Assembly (NCBI RefSeq): GCF_947507565.1
Contig: NC_089188.1
Span: 1,054,001 to 1,118,000, forward strand
Direction: 5' to 3'
Length of the DNA stretch: 64,000 nucleotides
DNA from: Oscarella lobularis
Lineage: Eukaryota; Porifera; Homoscleromorpha; Homosclerophorida; Oscarellidae
Shown here: one piece after another, positions 55,850-64,000 of the stretch
How positions within the stretch are numbered: position 1 is the first letter of the stretch
Layout: every line of letters begins with the position of its first letter
The notes under the pieces: model-generated
Databases searched by the model: none
The model's input: the letters and a program-made list of their open reading frames with translations, nothing else
What the model was told of the DNA's origin: nothing
Made by a program: the position numbers and the translations under genes

Positions 55850-56785
55850 TGTCACACATGTGCATTCGGTATCTGGTCAAACACTCCTCGGTGCACTTCG
55901 ACCCGGATATGGTCAGTGTCGAGTAATGACTCGCGAAAAGAGCCCTCCTCAACTGGGTGGCAAGGACGTGCTCGCAAAAGGCAATCAAAGGCGCGACATA
56001 CACCAGTTCCTCGCGACCGCGTCCAAATTTGTCCTGGGTTCTCACCGTCATTGGCATAACCTCCGCAAATGACCGGCCTTCCGGTCATCGTCTACCCCTT
56101 CGTATCAGACGGCGTCATCTTGAAAGAAATTCTACAGAAGCGCAAGAAAACGAATGCTTTGGGAATTCCGTTTCAGGTATACATATCCGCTCAGCTGGCA
56201 CGCGGGGCTGAACCACGTGGCTCGAAATCGGGTTGTACACGCGGACATCGCGACGAGAAATCGCCTGTACGCGTGTGCCAAATTCAACTGGAAGGAAAAC
56301 GAAAGAGTTGTATTTTTAAAACTACTGGCCAGTTACAGCACCGACGTTGTTATCCGTATAAATATTCGGTCGGGCCCAACGGGAAGCGACATTCGGTTAA
56401 GTGAATGGCGGCGGCAGGGGATCCTTGCAGGACAGAGAGTGATGTGGTAAGATGGCTTGAGAAGGTTTTATTAGGCTCATTTTTTTTATCCTCTGGTTCC
56501 TTCAGTGGTCGTTTGGCGTTAGCGTTTGGGAAATTATGACGCCGGGGGACGTTCCTTATGATAAGGAGTCCCCTGGTAATGTGCTTGCTTATCTAACCGC
56601 AGCCGCCTTCTTGCTTGCCTGGGGAGGGCGGGGGGGGGGGGGGGGGGAGGGCGGGGGGAGGAGGATTTCGTTTTTGTCTAAAAGTTGGGTTTCAGGTTTT
56701 CGCTGATGGGCCAGTGTTGGGCGCTTTCGCCTGAGGATCGGCCGAATTTTCACCAGTTGACTATCTCGCTGCTTGAATTCTATGG
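55850..56785 (+). pseudogene. RYK: Decayed copy of the RYK kinase-like region
   Basis: Segments match RYK exons 8-12: SDGVILKEILQKRKKTNALG, LNHVARNRVVHADIATRN, WSFGVSVWEIMTPGDVPYD and the terminal FSLMGQCWALSPEDRPNF. Small deletions shift the frame several times and the exon-11 analogue has lost about 20 bases. A G-rich run interrupts it near 56630. The WIF and membrane parts are missing. Confidence 0.85.
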
Positions 56786-57407
56786 ATGGATAGATAGATA
56801 AATAGATAGATAGCTAGTTTGAGACTCGTAGAAAGAGAAAGAGAAAGAGAGATAGAGAGTAAATAGACACAGGCTGGCAGAGATCAGACAGATAGATAAA
56901 CTAGGTTCTTTCTTTACACCTGCTGATTAGGTCAGTTGACAGTTTTGCGTTAGCTAAGGGAGTTATTTTTTGCTTTAGTGCAGGCTTTGGGGGGCTGAGA
57001 AAATGCAATCTTGAGGTGAGCACGAACGAGATCCTCCGTCAAGTTTTTGGCAGTTTCTCTATTTTTGTGTAGTTCGAAATCACGGATGCGTCGGACAGGC
57101 GATTGAGTTGAGTGAAGCCGAAACTGCCGCCCGACGCGTTTTCTAGAAAAGGAACAAAGTCGCCTGGAATCCGCCTCCCGGGCGATCCTGTAATGTGTGA
57201 ACGGTGGCTAATAAAAGAAAAGAAAAGGCTCTATTGTACCGTCCAGGATGCGCCAGTAAAGATGATACGTTATCGCTGGGGATTGAAGCGGAGGAGAGCA
57301 CGCAACGTTGAAAATGTCCTCAGGTTTGTTCCGGCACAATGCTTTACAAAAGCGCTCTTTGCGCCTTTATTCTTAGTCTCCTTGTCAGTCCCAGTGGGTC
57401 AGCAGGA
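56786..57407 (+). other. Copied RYK-to-locus-F spacer
   Basis: This stretch parallels 51478-52119 (GATA and GA microsatellites, then agcacgaacgagatcctccg, gttccggcacaatgctttac) with indels. No gene is seen. Confidence 0.6.
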
Positions 57408-58193
57408 ATGCAGATCTTCGAGTTCTTGGGTTGCCTGTCGCTACTGACGCTTGCAACGGCAGGTATGCATACAAATCTCTCAGCATCATATAGTAGATTT
57501 TGATTCACGGGTTCAGAGTTGCCCGACCAGTTTCTGCTCATTGCCCAGAGAACGCAGATTCGCGGCGTCGACGTGAATAGTGGCAAAGACGTCATTTCGC
57601 CAATCAAAAGTCTCTTCAGCAGCAATTTCACCGCGTACGGCGTCGATTACGCGGCCGAAACGAAAGAATTCATTTGGCCTGACGCCCACGCTGGTCGCAT
57701 CCTCGTCGGCAATTCGACGCATCAGAGAACAATTGCCACCGGCCTGCGTCTTCCGGTTGACGTCGCCTACGATTGGATCAGCAAAAACGTCTACTTCACC
57801 GACGACTTGCTTGACATCGTCGGAGTGGTATCCTTCGATGGCGACTGTCACATCACTTTGGTGAAAACGGGGCTCGATCAGCCTCGATCCATTGTCGTCG
57901 ATCCCGAAGCCGGATACGTCTTCTGGACGGATCGAGGCTCCAATCCGAAAATCGAAAGGGCATACTTGAGTGGTAAGAATCGACAACCTGTGTTTGAGGG
58001 TAGCGGTTTGCCGATTGCGTTGACACTCAATCGAAAGGCGAAGACAGTTTATTGGCTAGATTCTCAGCATAACGCTGTAAGCAAATGGGCAGCTATTCTA
58101 TTCTCTATCATCTATTGTACTTAGCTCTATTCAACTGATTATAATGGAGCACATCAGAAGACCTTATTTGACCTAATCGGAAGTTATGACATT
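57408..58193 (+). pseudogene. YWTD locus G: 5' part of a locus-F copy, cut by a retrotransposon
   Basis: The signal exon (57408-57462), the first propeller exon (57517-58076, open) and the first bases of exon 3 (from about 58131, diverged) match locus F closely. Similarity stops inside exon 3 at GSYDI, where the LTR begins at 58194. Whether the remaining exons lie beyond the element cannot be seen. Confidence 0.85.
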
Positions 58194-58526
58194 TGTAATG
58201 GGTGCCGTATACCGTTGAAGGTTAAACGACACCTCTTCGTCACTTCCCATACTTTCCTTTATTGATAACACCTCACACTCACATCAATCACTACAGTCGC
58301 ACACACACTAACTCCAAACATTCTCTTATATAGTCCCAGGTGGACAGACCAGTAGGCGTCTGTCCACCTACTCGCACGCCTACACTAGTCCTTACAACTC
58401 CACTTATCTACTTACTCCCTACGCGAGCTATTCTTAGCTACCCTATTGTGTGATGGCATGCGCTACGGCGCATGCCCGTACTCAGTTGTGCTCTATGCGA
58501 GGAGCCGAACGGGTCTCCTCGTTACA
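58194..58526 (-). repeat. 3' long terminal repeat of the gypsy element
   Basis: On the minus strand it runs from TGTAACGAG (58526) to CATTACA (58194), so it has TG..CA ends and is 333 bases long. It contains a TATA-like tatataag (about 58328-58336) and an AATAAA signal (58258-58263). A purine-rich tract (gaggcggcggaag) lies just upstream of it in element orientation, as expected of a polypurine tract. Confidence 0.85.
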
Positions 58527-58537
58527 CTTCCGCCGCC

Positions 58538-61500
58538 TCAGGAAGAGCTCGTCCTCGAGCGCAACGGTGCTCGGAGCTTCTCCCGCGGACGTAAACCATA
58601 CCTTGGGGGTGTCGGCGACACATTCCGTTCCTGGGACGTGACGACGGGCGAAGCGGGCGCGTCGTCACGGAGCATCCGCTCTACCCACTGTGGCGGGCGT
58701 CCTGGTCCTCGTCGGCGCCCTCCGTACCAATAAAAGCCAGCCGGGAAGTCTGGTGGGCACGGCGCCACGCGCAACTGGTGCACCTGAATCGTGCCTTCAT
58801 CCGGGAAGTAGACTTTCTTCGCGACGACATCAGGCTCGTTCGCTTCCACTACTCGAAACGGACCGTGCCAAGGCCGTGACAACTTCCTTTCCTTGCCGCT
58901 CTCTTCGTGTGGGAACCGGATCAGCACCCAGTCGCCCACTCGATATGTCGGTTCCGAAGCGCGTTTATCATATTGGCGCTTATACTTTGCCTGTGCTTTC
59001 TGAATTGTCTCCGCAGCAGTATTCCTCGCCGTAGTCAGCGACAACAATAGCTGCTGACGATAATCCTCGATGTCACCCCAGACGTAGTCTGAAGGAGGCA
59101 GGAACGCAGCTTCCGTTGGCGTCCTGCAATCCCAGCCGAAAAGGAGGAATGAAGGCTTCTCTCCCGTGGATTCGTGAGGGGTATTCCGGTACGCCCACAG
59201 GACACTCGACAGGTACTCGTCCCACTGATCACCGTACGTCGCTGCGTGCTTTCGAAGCATTGCTTTCAGCGTCCTGTTGAAGCGCTCGACCATTCCGTCG
59301 CATTGGGGATGGTACGACGTTGTATTAATCTTCTTGATCCCCAATTTCTCACACACGTCGCGCATTAGGTGCGACAGCAAATTCGTGCCTCTGTCAGACA
59401 GCAGCGATTCCGGAACGCCGAAGAACGGGACAACTTCCTCGGTCAGCAACCGTACCAACTGGAGGGTCGTCTGGTCGGGCACCGGGTAAACCAGAGGCCA
59501 TTTCGTTAGAAAATCCTGGAAAACGACGACGTGCTGATTGGCTCTTCTCGTTTTGGGAAGAGTCATGATATCCACGCCGACGATCTGGAAGGGTCTTCGC
59601 ACCGGAATGGGATGCAACGGCGGTCTTCGTTGGCGTCCGAATCCATGCACCACCGCACACTGGGGGCACTTTTTGGCGTATTCGATCGTGTCGCTGTACA
59701 TCCTCGGCCACCACCACCGTGGAGACATAGCAGCGAATACCCGAGCGCCTGAAAAGTGTCCTCCCATTCTTCCTCCATGGTATTGCTCCATCATTTGTTC
59801 TCGGAGTTGTCGTGGAACCGCAACTCTCCTTTCACCTTTTCCTTTAGGAGGGATATGATATAGTATCCCATCGACTATGTCGTACAGTTGCGCCTGAGCG
59901 ACGACTAATTTAGCATCTTCTTCCCTGTCCGGCAGATTACCATCTGCCAGATAATCGAATATCAGCTTGAATTCTGGATCTCTCTTCTGACTATCCGAAA
60001 ATTCCTCGTCGACACTCGGCGACGGCAACGATCCGAGGTCCAACAATTCCGTGATAGGGTATTCTACTGTAGTCCTAAGGACCACCGTATCCCCTTCTGC
60101 CTCATCTTCTTTCGGAGCCGGAAAATGAGGTGCGCGTGACAGGGCGTCTGCGCTCACATTACTCTTTCCCGATCGATAGATGATGTTGACTTCTGCGACG
60201 CCACTGCCGTAGACTTGAGTCCACCATCGTGCGTGCTTTCCACTCGGACTGGGTGCTCCGAGTACCGCCTTGACCGCTGAGTGGTCAGTCAGAACAGTCA
60301 CTTTATGGCCGTAAAGATACGCACGGAAGTGACTCATTGCCCATACGACCGCTAGCGTCTCGAGTTCCGTAATTCCGTAGTTCTTCTCTGCTGCAGTAAG
60401 CGACCGACTGCCGAAGGCAATAGGGCGCCTTCCCTCCGCGGCCTCTTGACAAAGCACCGCGCCAATGCCGTAGCCACACGCATCCGTTTCAAGCGTGAAA
60501 TCCTTCGTGAAGTCCGGATAGGCCAGAACCGGAGCGTTGATCAGTCGTTGCTTAAGCTCGATAAAACTCGCTTCGCATTCCTTCGTCCATGCAAAGGGTA
60601 CATCCTTACGAGTCAACGCGTGCAGCGGTGAAGCAATTTTGGCAAAATTTGGGATAAAACGTCGGTAGTACGACGCCATACCCAAGAAGCGCCGCAACGT
60701 AGTGAGGTCGGTGGGGACGGGATAATCTCTCACCGCCGTCACCAGTCCAGCGTTGGGCTTCAACCCATTAGGGGTAATCAAATGGCCCAAGTAGACCACT
60801 TCTTGTCGGAGAAACTGGCACTTCGACGGCTTCAGCTTCAATCCGGCCGCGAGCAAGCGCTTGAACACCTCCATCAAGTGCTTGAGATGGTCCTCCAGAG
60901 TACGGGAAAAGATCAATATATCGTCCAGATAGACGGAAACATAATCTGGTCCGTTCTCCGGATTGAGACCCGCTAAAACTCGCTGCATCAATCGCTGGAA
61001 AACTGACGGGGCGTTGCGTAACCCAAAAGGCATGACTTGAAATTCGTAAAGCCCTTGGTGTGTTACGAACGCGGTTTTTTCCTTCGCGAATTGCGCCATT
61101 TTGACTTGCCAATAACCCGAAGCCAGGTCAAGGGTTGTAAAATACTTCGCGTCTCCGAGCAGGTCGAGTAGGTCGTCGATCCGTGGGAGGGGGAATGTAT
61201 CCGATTTTGTCACGTCGTTCAACTTCCGGTAGTCGACGCAGAATCGCAATCCACCGTCCTTCTTCCGGACGAGGACAATCGGACTCGCCCAAGGGCTTGC
61301 TGAAGGAGATATAACGCCGTGTTTCTGCATTTCCTTCAATTGCTGCACCACTTGCTGGCGAATAGCAAACGGGACGCGACGAGGGGGCTGTCGTTGGGGA
61401 GAAGCGGTTCCCGTATCAATCGTCATTTCGATCAAGTCCGTTTCCCCTCGTTCTCCCTCGTCTAGACTGAAGATATCGTGGTATGCCTCGATAACTTTTA

Positions 61501-64000
61501 GTACAGGTTGCATTTCTTCTCCTGCGCTTCCCCCTGGATCGAAGGTTTTGCGCAGCTTCGCTCGTCGCCCCGCGATCGCTTCTTGCGTCGTAACGTTGTC
61601 ATCCGCGTCGAGGTCATCAACCACGGCTGGTTCGTGCGCCTTGACTGGTTGACTGCGTATTTCCTGCACGGCAACCGCGTCTTCTCCGTTCCCGTCCCCC
61701 GAAGGGGGCCCCAGACCGTCACCATCGCCCTTGGTCGGCGGAGCTGTACGTGGATTTTCTCCCTCGACCACGATTCCTTCCTCAGCGACGCCAACTTCGG
61801 TTCCAGCAGAGATCACGACGGTTTCGCTACCGGAATTCAGCAACAGGATCGGTACGCGCTTCTCGTCGTCCGGGGTGACCAGCGCATCCGCCATCGTCCA
61901 ATTCAACGCGTCGCGCTTTTTCTCATCTGGGCCGACCATCACGGGACCGTCAAAAATACCGTCCATGTCCAGCTGTCCAACGGAAACCATTTCTTTCCCC
62001 GGAGCCAAACGCACTGCAGTGAGTAGCCGGACGACGGCTTGGTCCGTCTTCTTCGCCTTGGTCTCTCCCTGCTTCTCCTGGTCAGGATTCTCTTCAGCAG
62101 ACCGCACGTTGGGAGCAGCTTCCGGAGCGACAGTTTCCGTTTCCTGACGTTGATCCTGTCCTCCCGCCTGTTTCTTCGCTGGTTTCCGCTCTTTACGCTT
62201 CTGCCACGTCCGTACGTCGGAGTGATAACGGACAATTCCCAGCTGACTGCACACACCTTCGGACAGCAGCAACTGGTCATGGGCGTCCACCTTAATGTAC
62301 ACCGGCGTGATCAGCGATTTTCCGTCGAATTCAATCTCCAAGTCCATTAGACCGTCCAATCTGAATTCCTGCTGTGCGTACGTTCGCGGCACCTTATCAG
62401 GCGCCCGACAATCCCGTCGGCGCAATTTTGCGGCGGCAGCCACGCGCTTAAACAGCTCTCCTCCAATGATGGTCAGGTCGGAACCGGTGTCGATAATTCC
62501 GTACGCAGGGACTCCTTGGATTTGTACCCGGGCGCACTGACTCGAGCTCCCTTTGTCAGCAACCCGAATAGTTCGGACTTCCGCGTCGGTTGGAAAGAGG
62601 GCATCCAGACGAGCCGTAGCCGACTCGGCCGTCACTTGTCGAGTTCCAGCTTTCTTTTTCGTCGAAGCCTGCGAAGCACTCCGGCCACTGCTTTCGCTCT
62701 CGCGACCACGGTTCGGACAATCTCTGCTGATATGTCCCTCGTCACCGCAGCCATAGCACTTGATAGGCTTTCGCGGCGCTTGTGGGCGGAACGAACCCTC
62801 CGACGACTGCTCCGACTGGACGGTAGCGTCGACTTCTCGTCGGTACTGCCTCCTCTTCCTTATCTCGACGAGTCGCTTTTCTTCGAATTTCGCGGCTTGA
62901 CAAAGCTCCGAATACCGCTGGCACCCCGAGACTTGTGGAGCGCGAATTATTTCTTCTCGCAGGCCTTCACGCATCTGCATAAAAAGTAACGCCTCCCTAG
63001 TCTCAGGCTGCACTTCTTTTCTGTGAGCGATCCTGTATGCCCGTTCGACGTGACGAATGTAATCGCTCACTGTCTCCGTCTTCGCTTGCATGAGGTGCCG
63101 GAATTCCTGCACAGCTACGAAGGGATTGACCGGGTCGATCCGTTCTCGAAGCTTTGCCGTTCCCACTCCTATGTCGCTTCGCTCTTCTCTAGACATTAGC
63201 GTCCATTCCTGTAGCGCCTTCCCCTTGAGGTGCCCTTCGAGCTGCATTAGGTGCTCTTCTTCGTTCCACCCGTTCCACTTCGCGGCACGCTCAACTGTCG
63301 GCAGCCAGTCGTCCAGCAGGATTTCGGGATCCTCGGCCGAGAAGTATTCAATCGGCGGGGCTTTCCCTCTCTTCCTTGGCACCTCCTGCCCACGCAGGGC
63401 GGGTGACGCACACGCCGAACTCGTGCTGTCCACGGTCAACGGTTCTTCTTTTACCGTGACGCTCACGCTCTTCCTCCGCGGAGCGATCACTTTCTCCTTT
63501 CGGCGGGGCGACGCCGACGTTGGCGTAGGCGTTCGCACCATCAATGCTCCACCTTCTCCTCCCGTAGGCGGGCTCTCACATTTTTGCAGACGCTTCCTTA
63601 AGGCGTCCACCTCCGCTTCGTTGCGAAGGTTTTCTTCACACCTCCGCAACTGCAACTCATCACACCGGGCTTTCAACCGGGCGTTTTCTTTCTTCAGCCG
63701 GCCGAGTTCCTTCGCGCTCTTCGCTTCGGCGACCTTCATGGCGTCGCGAAGGCGCGTCCCGAGCCGCTTTATCTCCTTCCTCAGCGCGCGCACCTCTTCC
63801 CGAAGCGCGTCAACTTCTCCGGGGGTTTTCGGCAATACACGCGCCGTCAACGACGGACTCGCGCCGTCTTCCTCTCTCCTTCCCGCGACGTGATACAGGA
63901 AAGGGCCTTGACCATCCTGCAGGTACATATTCCCGCTCGGGTCGAGTCCTACTTCAACGGCTTGCGGATTTCGACCCAGCGCTTCCAAGCGCTCGCAGAG
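58538..64000 (-). CDS. Gag-Pol polyprotein, single frame, N-terminus beyond the window
   Basis: At least 1816 codons are open. Counting from the first codon at 63988, I see a coiled coil (about 57-140), a Gag core, the CCHC zinc knuckle CYGCGDEGHISRDC (411-424), the aspartic protease motif IIDTGSD (500-502), reverse transcriptase with YLDD (1020-1023), RNase H residues in LETDA (1169) and TDHS (1235), an integrase HHCC finger (His1404, His1411, Cys1441, Cys1444) and the D,D35E triad (1473, 1532, 1568), then a GPY/F-like HGPFRV. The order RT-RNaseH-IN places it in Ty3/gypsy. No frameshift between Gag and Pol and no internal stop is visible, so the copy looks recent. No envelope-type frame is present between the integrase and the LTR. 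Confidence 0.95.
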   Translation of the reverse strand, partial: LCERLEALGRNPQAVEVGLDPSGNMYLQDGQGPFLYHVAGRREEDGASPSLTARVLPKTPGEVDALREEVRALRKEIKRLGTRLRDAMKVAEAKSAKELGRLKKENARLKARCDELQLRRCEENLRNEAEVDALRKRLQKCESPPTGGEGGALMVRTPTPTSASPRRKEKVIAPRRKSVSVTVKEEPLTVDSTSSACASPALRGQEVPRKRGKAPPIEYFSAEDPEILLDDWLPTVERAAKWNGWNEEEHLMQLEGHLKGKALQEWTLMSREERSDIGVGTAKLRERIDPVNPFVAVQEFRHLMQAKTETVSDYIRHVERAYRIAHRKEVQPETREALLFMQMREGLREEIIRAPQVSGCQRYSELCQAAKFEEKRLVEIRKRRQYRREVDATVQSEQSSEGSFRPQAPRKPIKCYGCGDEGHISRDCPNRGRESESSGRSASQASTKKKAGTRQVTAESATARLDALFPTDAEVRTIRVADKGSSSQCARVQIQGVPAYGIIDTGSDLTIIGGELFKRVAAAAKLRRRDCRAPDKVPRTYAQQEFRLDGLMDLEIEFDGKSLITPVYIKVDAHDQLLLSEGVCSQLGIVRYHSDVRTWQKRKERKPAKKQAGGQDQRQETETVAPEAAPNVRSAEENPDQEKQGETKAKKTDQAVVRLLTAVRLAPGKEMVSVGQLDMDGIFDGPVMVGPDEKKRDALNWTMADALVTPDDEKRVPILLLNSGSETVVISAGTEVGVAEEGIVVEGENPRTAPPTKGDGDGLGPPSGDGNGEDAVAVQEIRSQPVKAHEPAVVDDLDADDNVTTQEAIAGRRAKLRKTFDPGGSAGEEMQPVLKVIEAYHDIFSLDEGERGETDLIEMTIDTGTASPQRQPPRRVPFAIRQQVVQQLKEMQKHGVISPSASPWASPIVLVRKKDGGLRFCVDYRKLNDVTKSDTFPLPRIDDLLDLLGDAKYFTTLDLASGYWQVKMAQFAKEKTAFVTHQGLYEFQVMPFGLRNAPSVFQRLMQRVLAGLNPENGPDYVSVYLDDILIFSRTLEDHLKHLMEVFKRLLAAGLKLKPSKCQFLRQEVVYLGHLITPNGLKPNAGLVTAVRDYPVPTDLTTLRRFLGMASYYRRFIPNFAKIASPLHALTRKDVPFAWTKECEASFIELKQRLINAPVLAYPDFTKDFTLETDACGYGIGAVLCQEAAEGRRPIAFGSRSLTAAEKNYGITELETLAVVWAMSHFRAYLYGHKVTVLTDHSAVKAVLGAPSPSGKHARWWTQVYGSGVAEVNIIYRSGKSNVSADALSRAPHFPAPKEDEAEGDTVVLRTTVEYPITELLDLGSLPSPSVDEEFSDSQKRDPEFKLIFDYLADGNLPDREEDAKLVVAQAQLYDIVDGILYHIPPKGKGERRVAVPRQLREQMMEQYHGGRMGGHFSGARVFAAMSPRWWWPRMYSDTIEYAKKCPQCAVVHGFGRQRRPPLHPIPVRRPFQIVGVDIMTLPKTRRANQHVVVFQDFLTKWPLVYPVPDQTTLQLVRLLTEEVVPFFGVPESLLSDRGTNLLSHLMRDVCEKLGIKKINTTSYHPQCDGMVERFNRTLKAMLRKHAATYGDQWDEYLSSVLWAYRNTPHESTGEKPSFLLFGWDCRTPTEAAFLPPSDYVWGDIEDYRQQLLLSLTTARNTAAETIQKAQAKYKRQYDKRASEPTYRVGDWVLIRFPHEESGKERKLSRPWHGPFRVVEANEPDVVAKKVYFPDEGTIQVHQLRVAPCPPDFPAGFYWYGGRRRGPGRPPQWVERMLRDDAPASPVVTSQERNVSPTPPRYGLRPREKLRAPLRSRTSSS

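Larger units (their letters stand above)
58194..64000 (-). mobile_element. Ty3/gypsy LTR retrotransposon (5' LTR beyond the window)
   Basis: The element comprises the LTR at 58194-58526 plus one long Gag-Pol frame that is open from the right window edge to 58538. It interrupts YWTD locus G. The left flank is gacat; the matching target duplication would lie outside the window. Confidence 0.9.

Noticed and set aside
1-64000. tRNA or rRNA genes
   Set aside because: I saw no cloverleaf with box A/B signals and no rRNA-like stretch by eye; a covariance-model scan would be needed to exclude tRNAs.

Overview
This is animal (metazoan) nuclear DNA, most likely from an early-branching animal such as a sponge. 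A compact homoscleromorph-type genome would fit, but that is an inference. The support is: genes with many exons separated by very short introns (about 43-90 bases, GT..AG); animal-specific mosaic extracellular proteins (YWTD propeller/EGF/Ig receptors, thrombospondin, glypican, RYK, MAM, sushi and TSP1 modules); and a Ty3/gypsy retrotransposon. Nothing looks prokaryotic. I built the exon models by hand from open frames, splice sites and matching intron phases; none was tested against RNA or a database.

Layout. 1-1165: part of a repeat element with inverted subterminal arrays. 1503-2854: a two-exon gene of unknown function. 3194-4672: an intronless vanin/biotinidase-type amidase. 5125-19760: the first receptor cluster. 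It holds YWTD locus A (a very large secreted mosaic), an EMSY-like ENT-domain fragment, YWTD locus B (broken), a leucine-rich-repeat remnant, YWTD locus C (an intact membrane receptor) and a vanin pseudogene. 20097-26043: YWTD locus D, a four-propeller receptor with an LRP5/6-like layout plus Ig domains. 26437-27900: EOGT. 27931-31959, minus strand: MYCBPAP. 31960-45392: a rearranged region with two copies of a sushi/thrombospondin/MAM gene. The first copy is split by a 4.7-kb insertion that carries a partial copy of locus D. A duplicated MYCBPAP 5' fragment lies between the two copies. 45393-45592 is a 200-base assembly gap. 45739-47990: a glypican. 48225-51477: RYK, a WIF-domain receptor pseudokinase. 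52120-54732: YWTD locus F, apparently secreted. 55850-58193: a decayed RYK copy and YWTD locus G. Locus G is interrupted at 58194 by a minus-strand Ty3/gypsy element that runs off the right end.

Two themes dominate. First, local duplication: seven YWTD loci lie within 53 kb, and pieces of neighbouring genes were copied along with them. The junctions show microhomology, a 25-base direct repeat and a small inversion. Second, function: families that act in or near Wnt and growth-factor signalling at the cell surface (YWTD-EGF receptors, glypican, RYK) sit together with EOGT, which modifies EGF domains, and with matrix proteins (thrombospondin, TSP1 and sushi mosaics). Whether they cooperate is inference only; the clustering is what the sequence shows.
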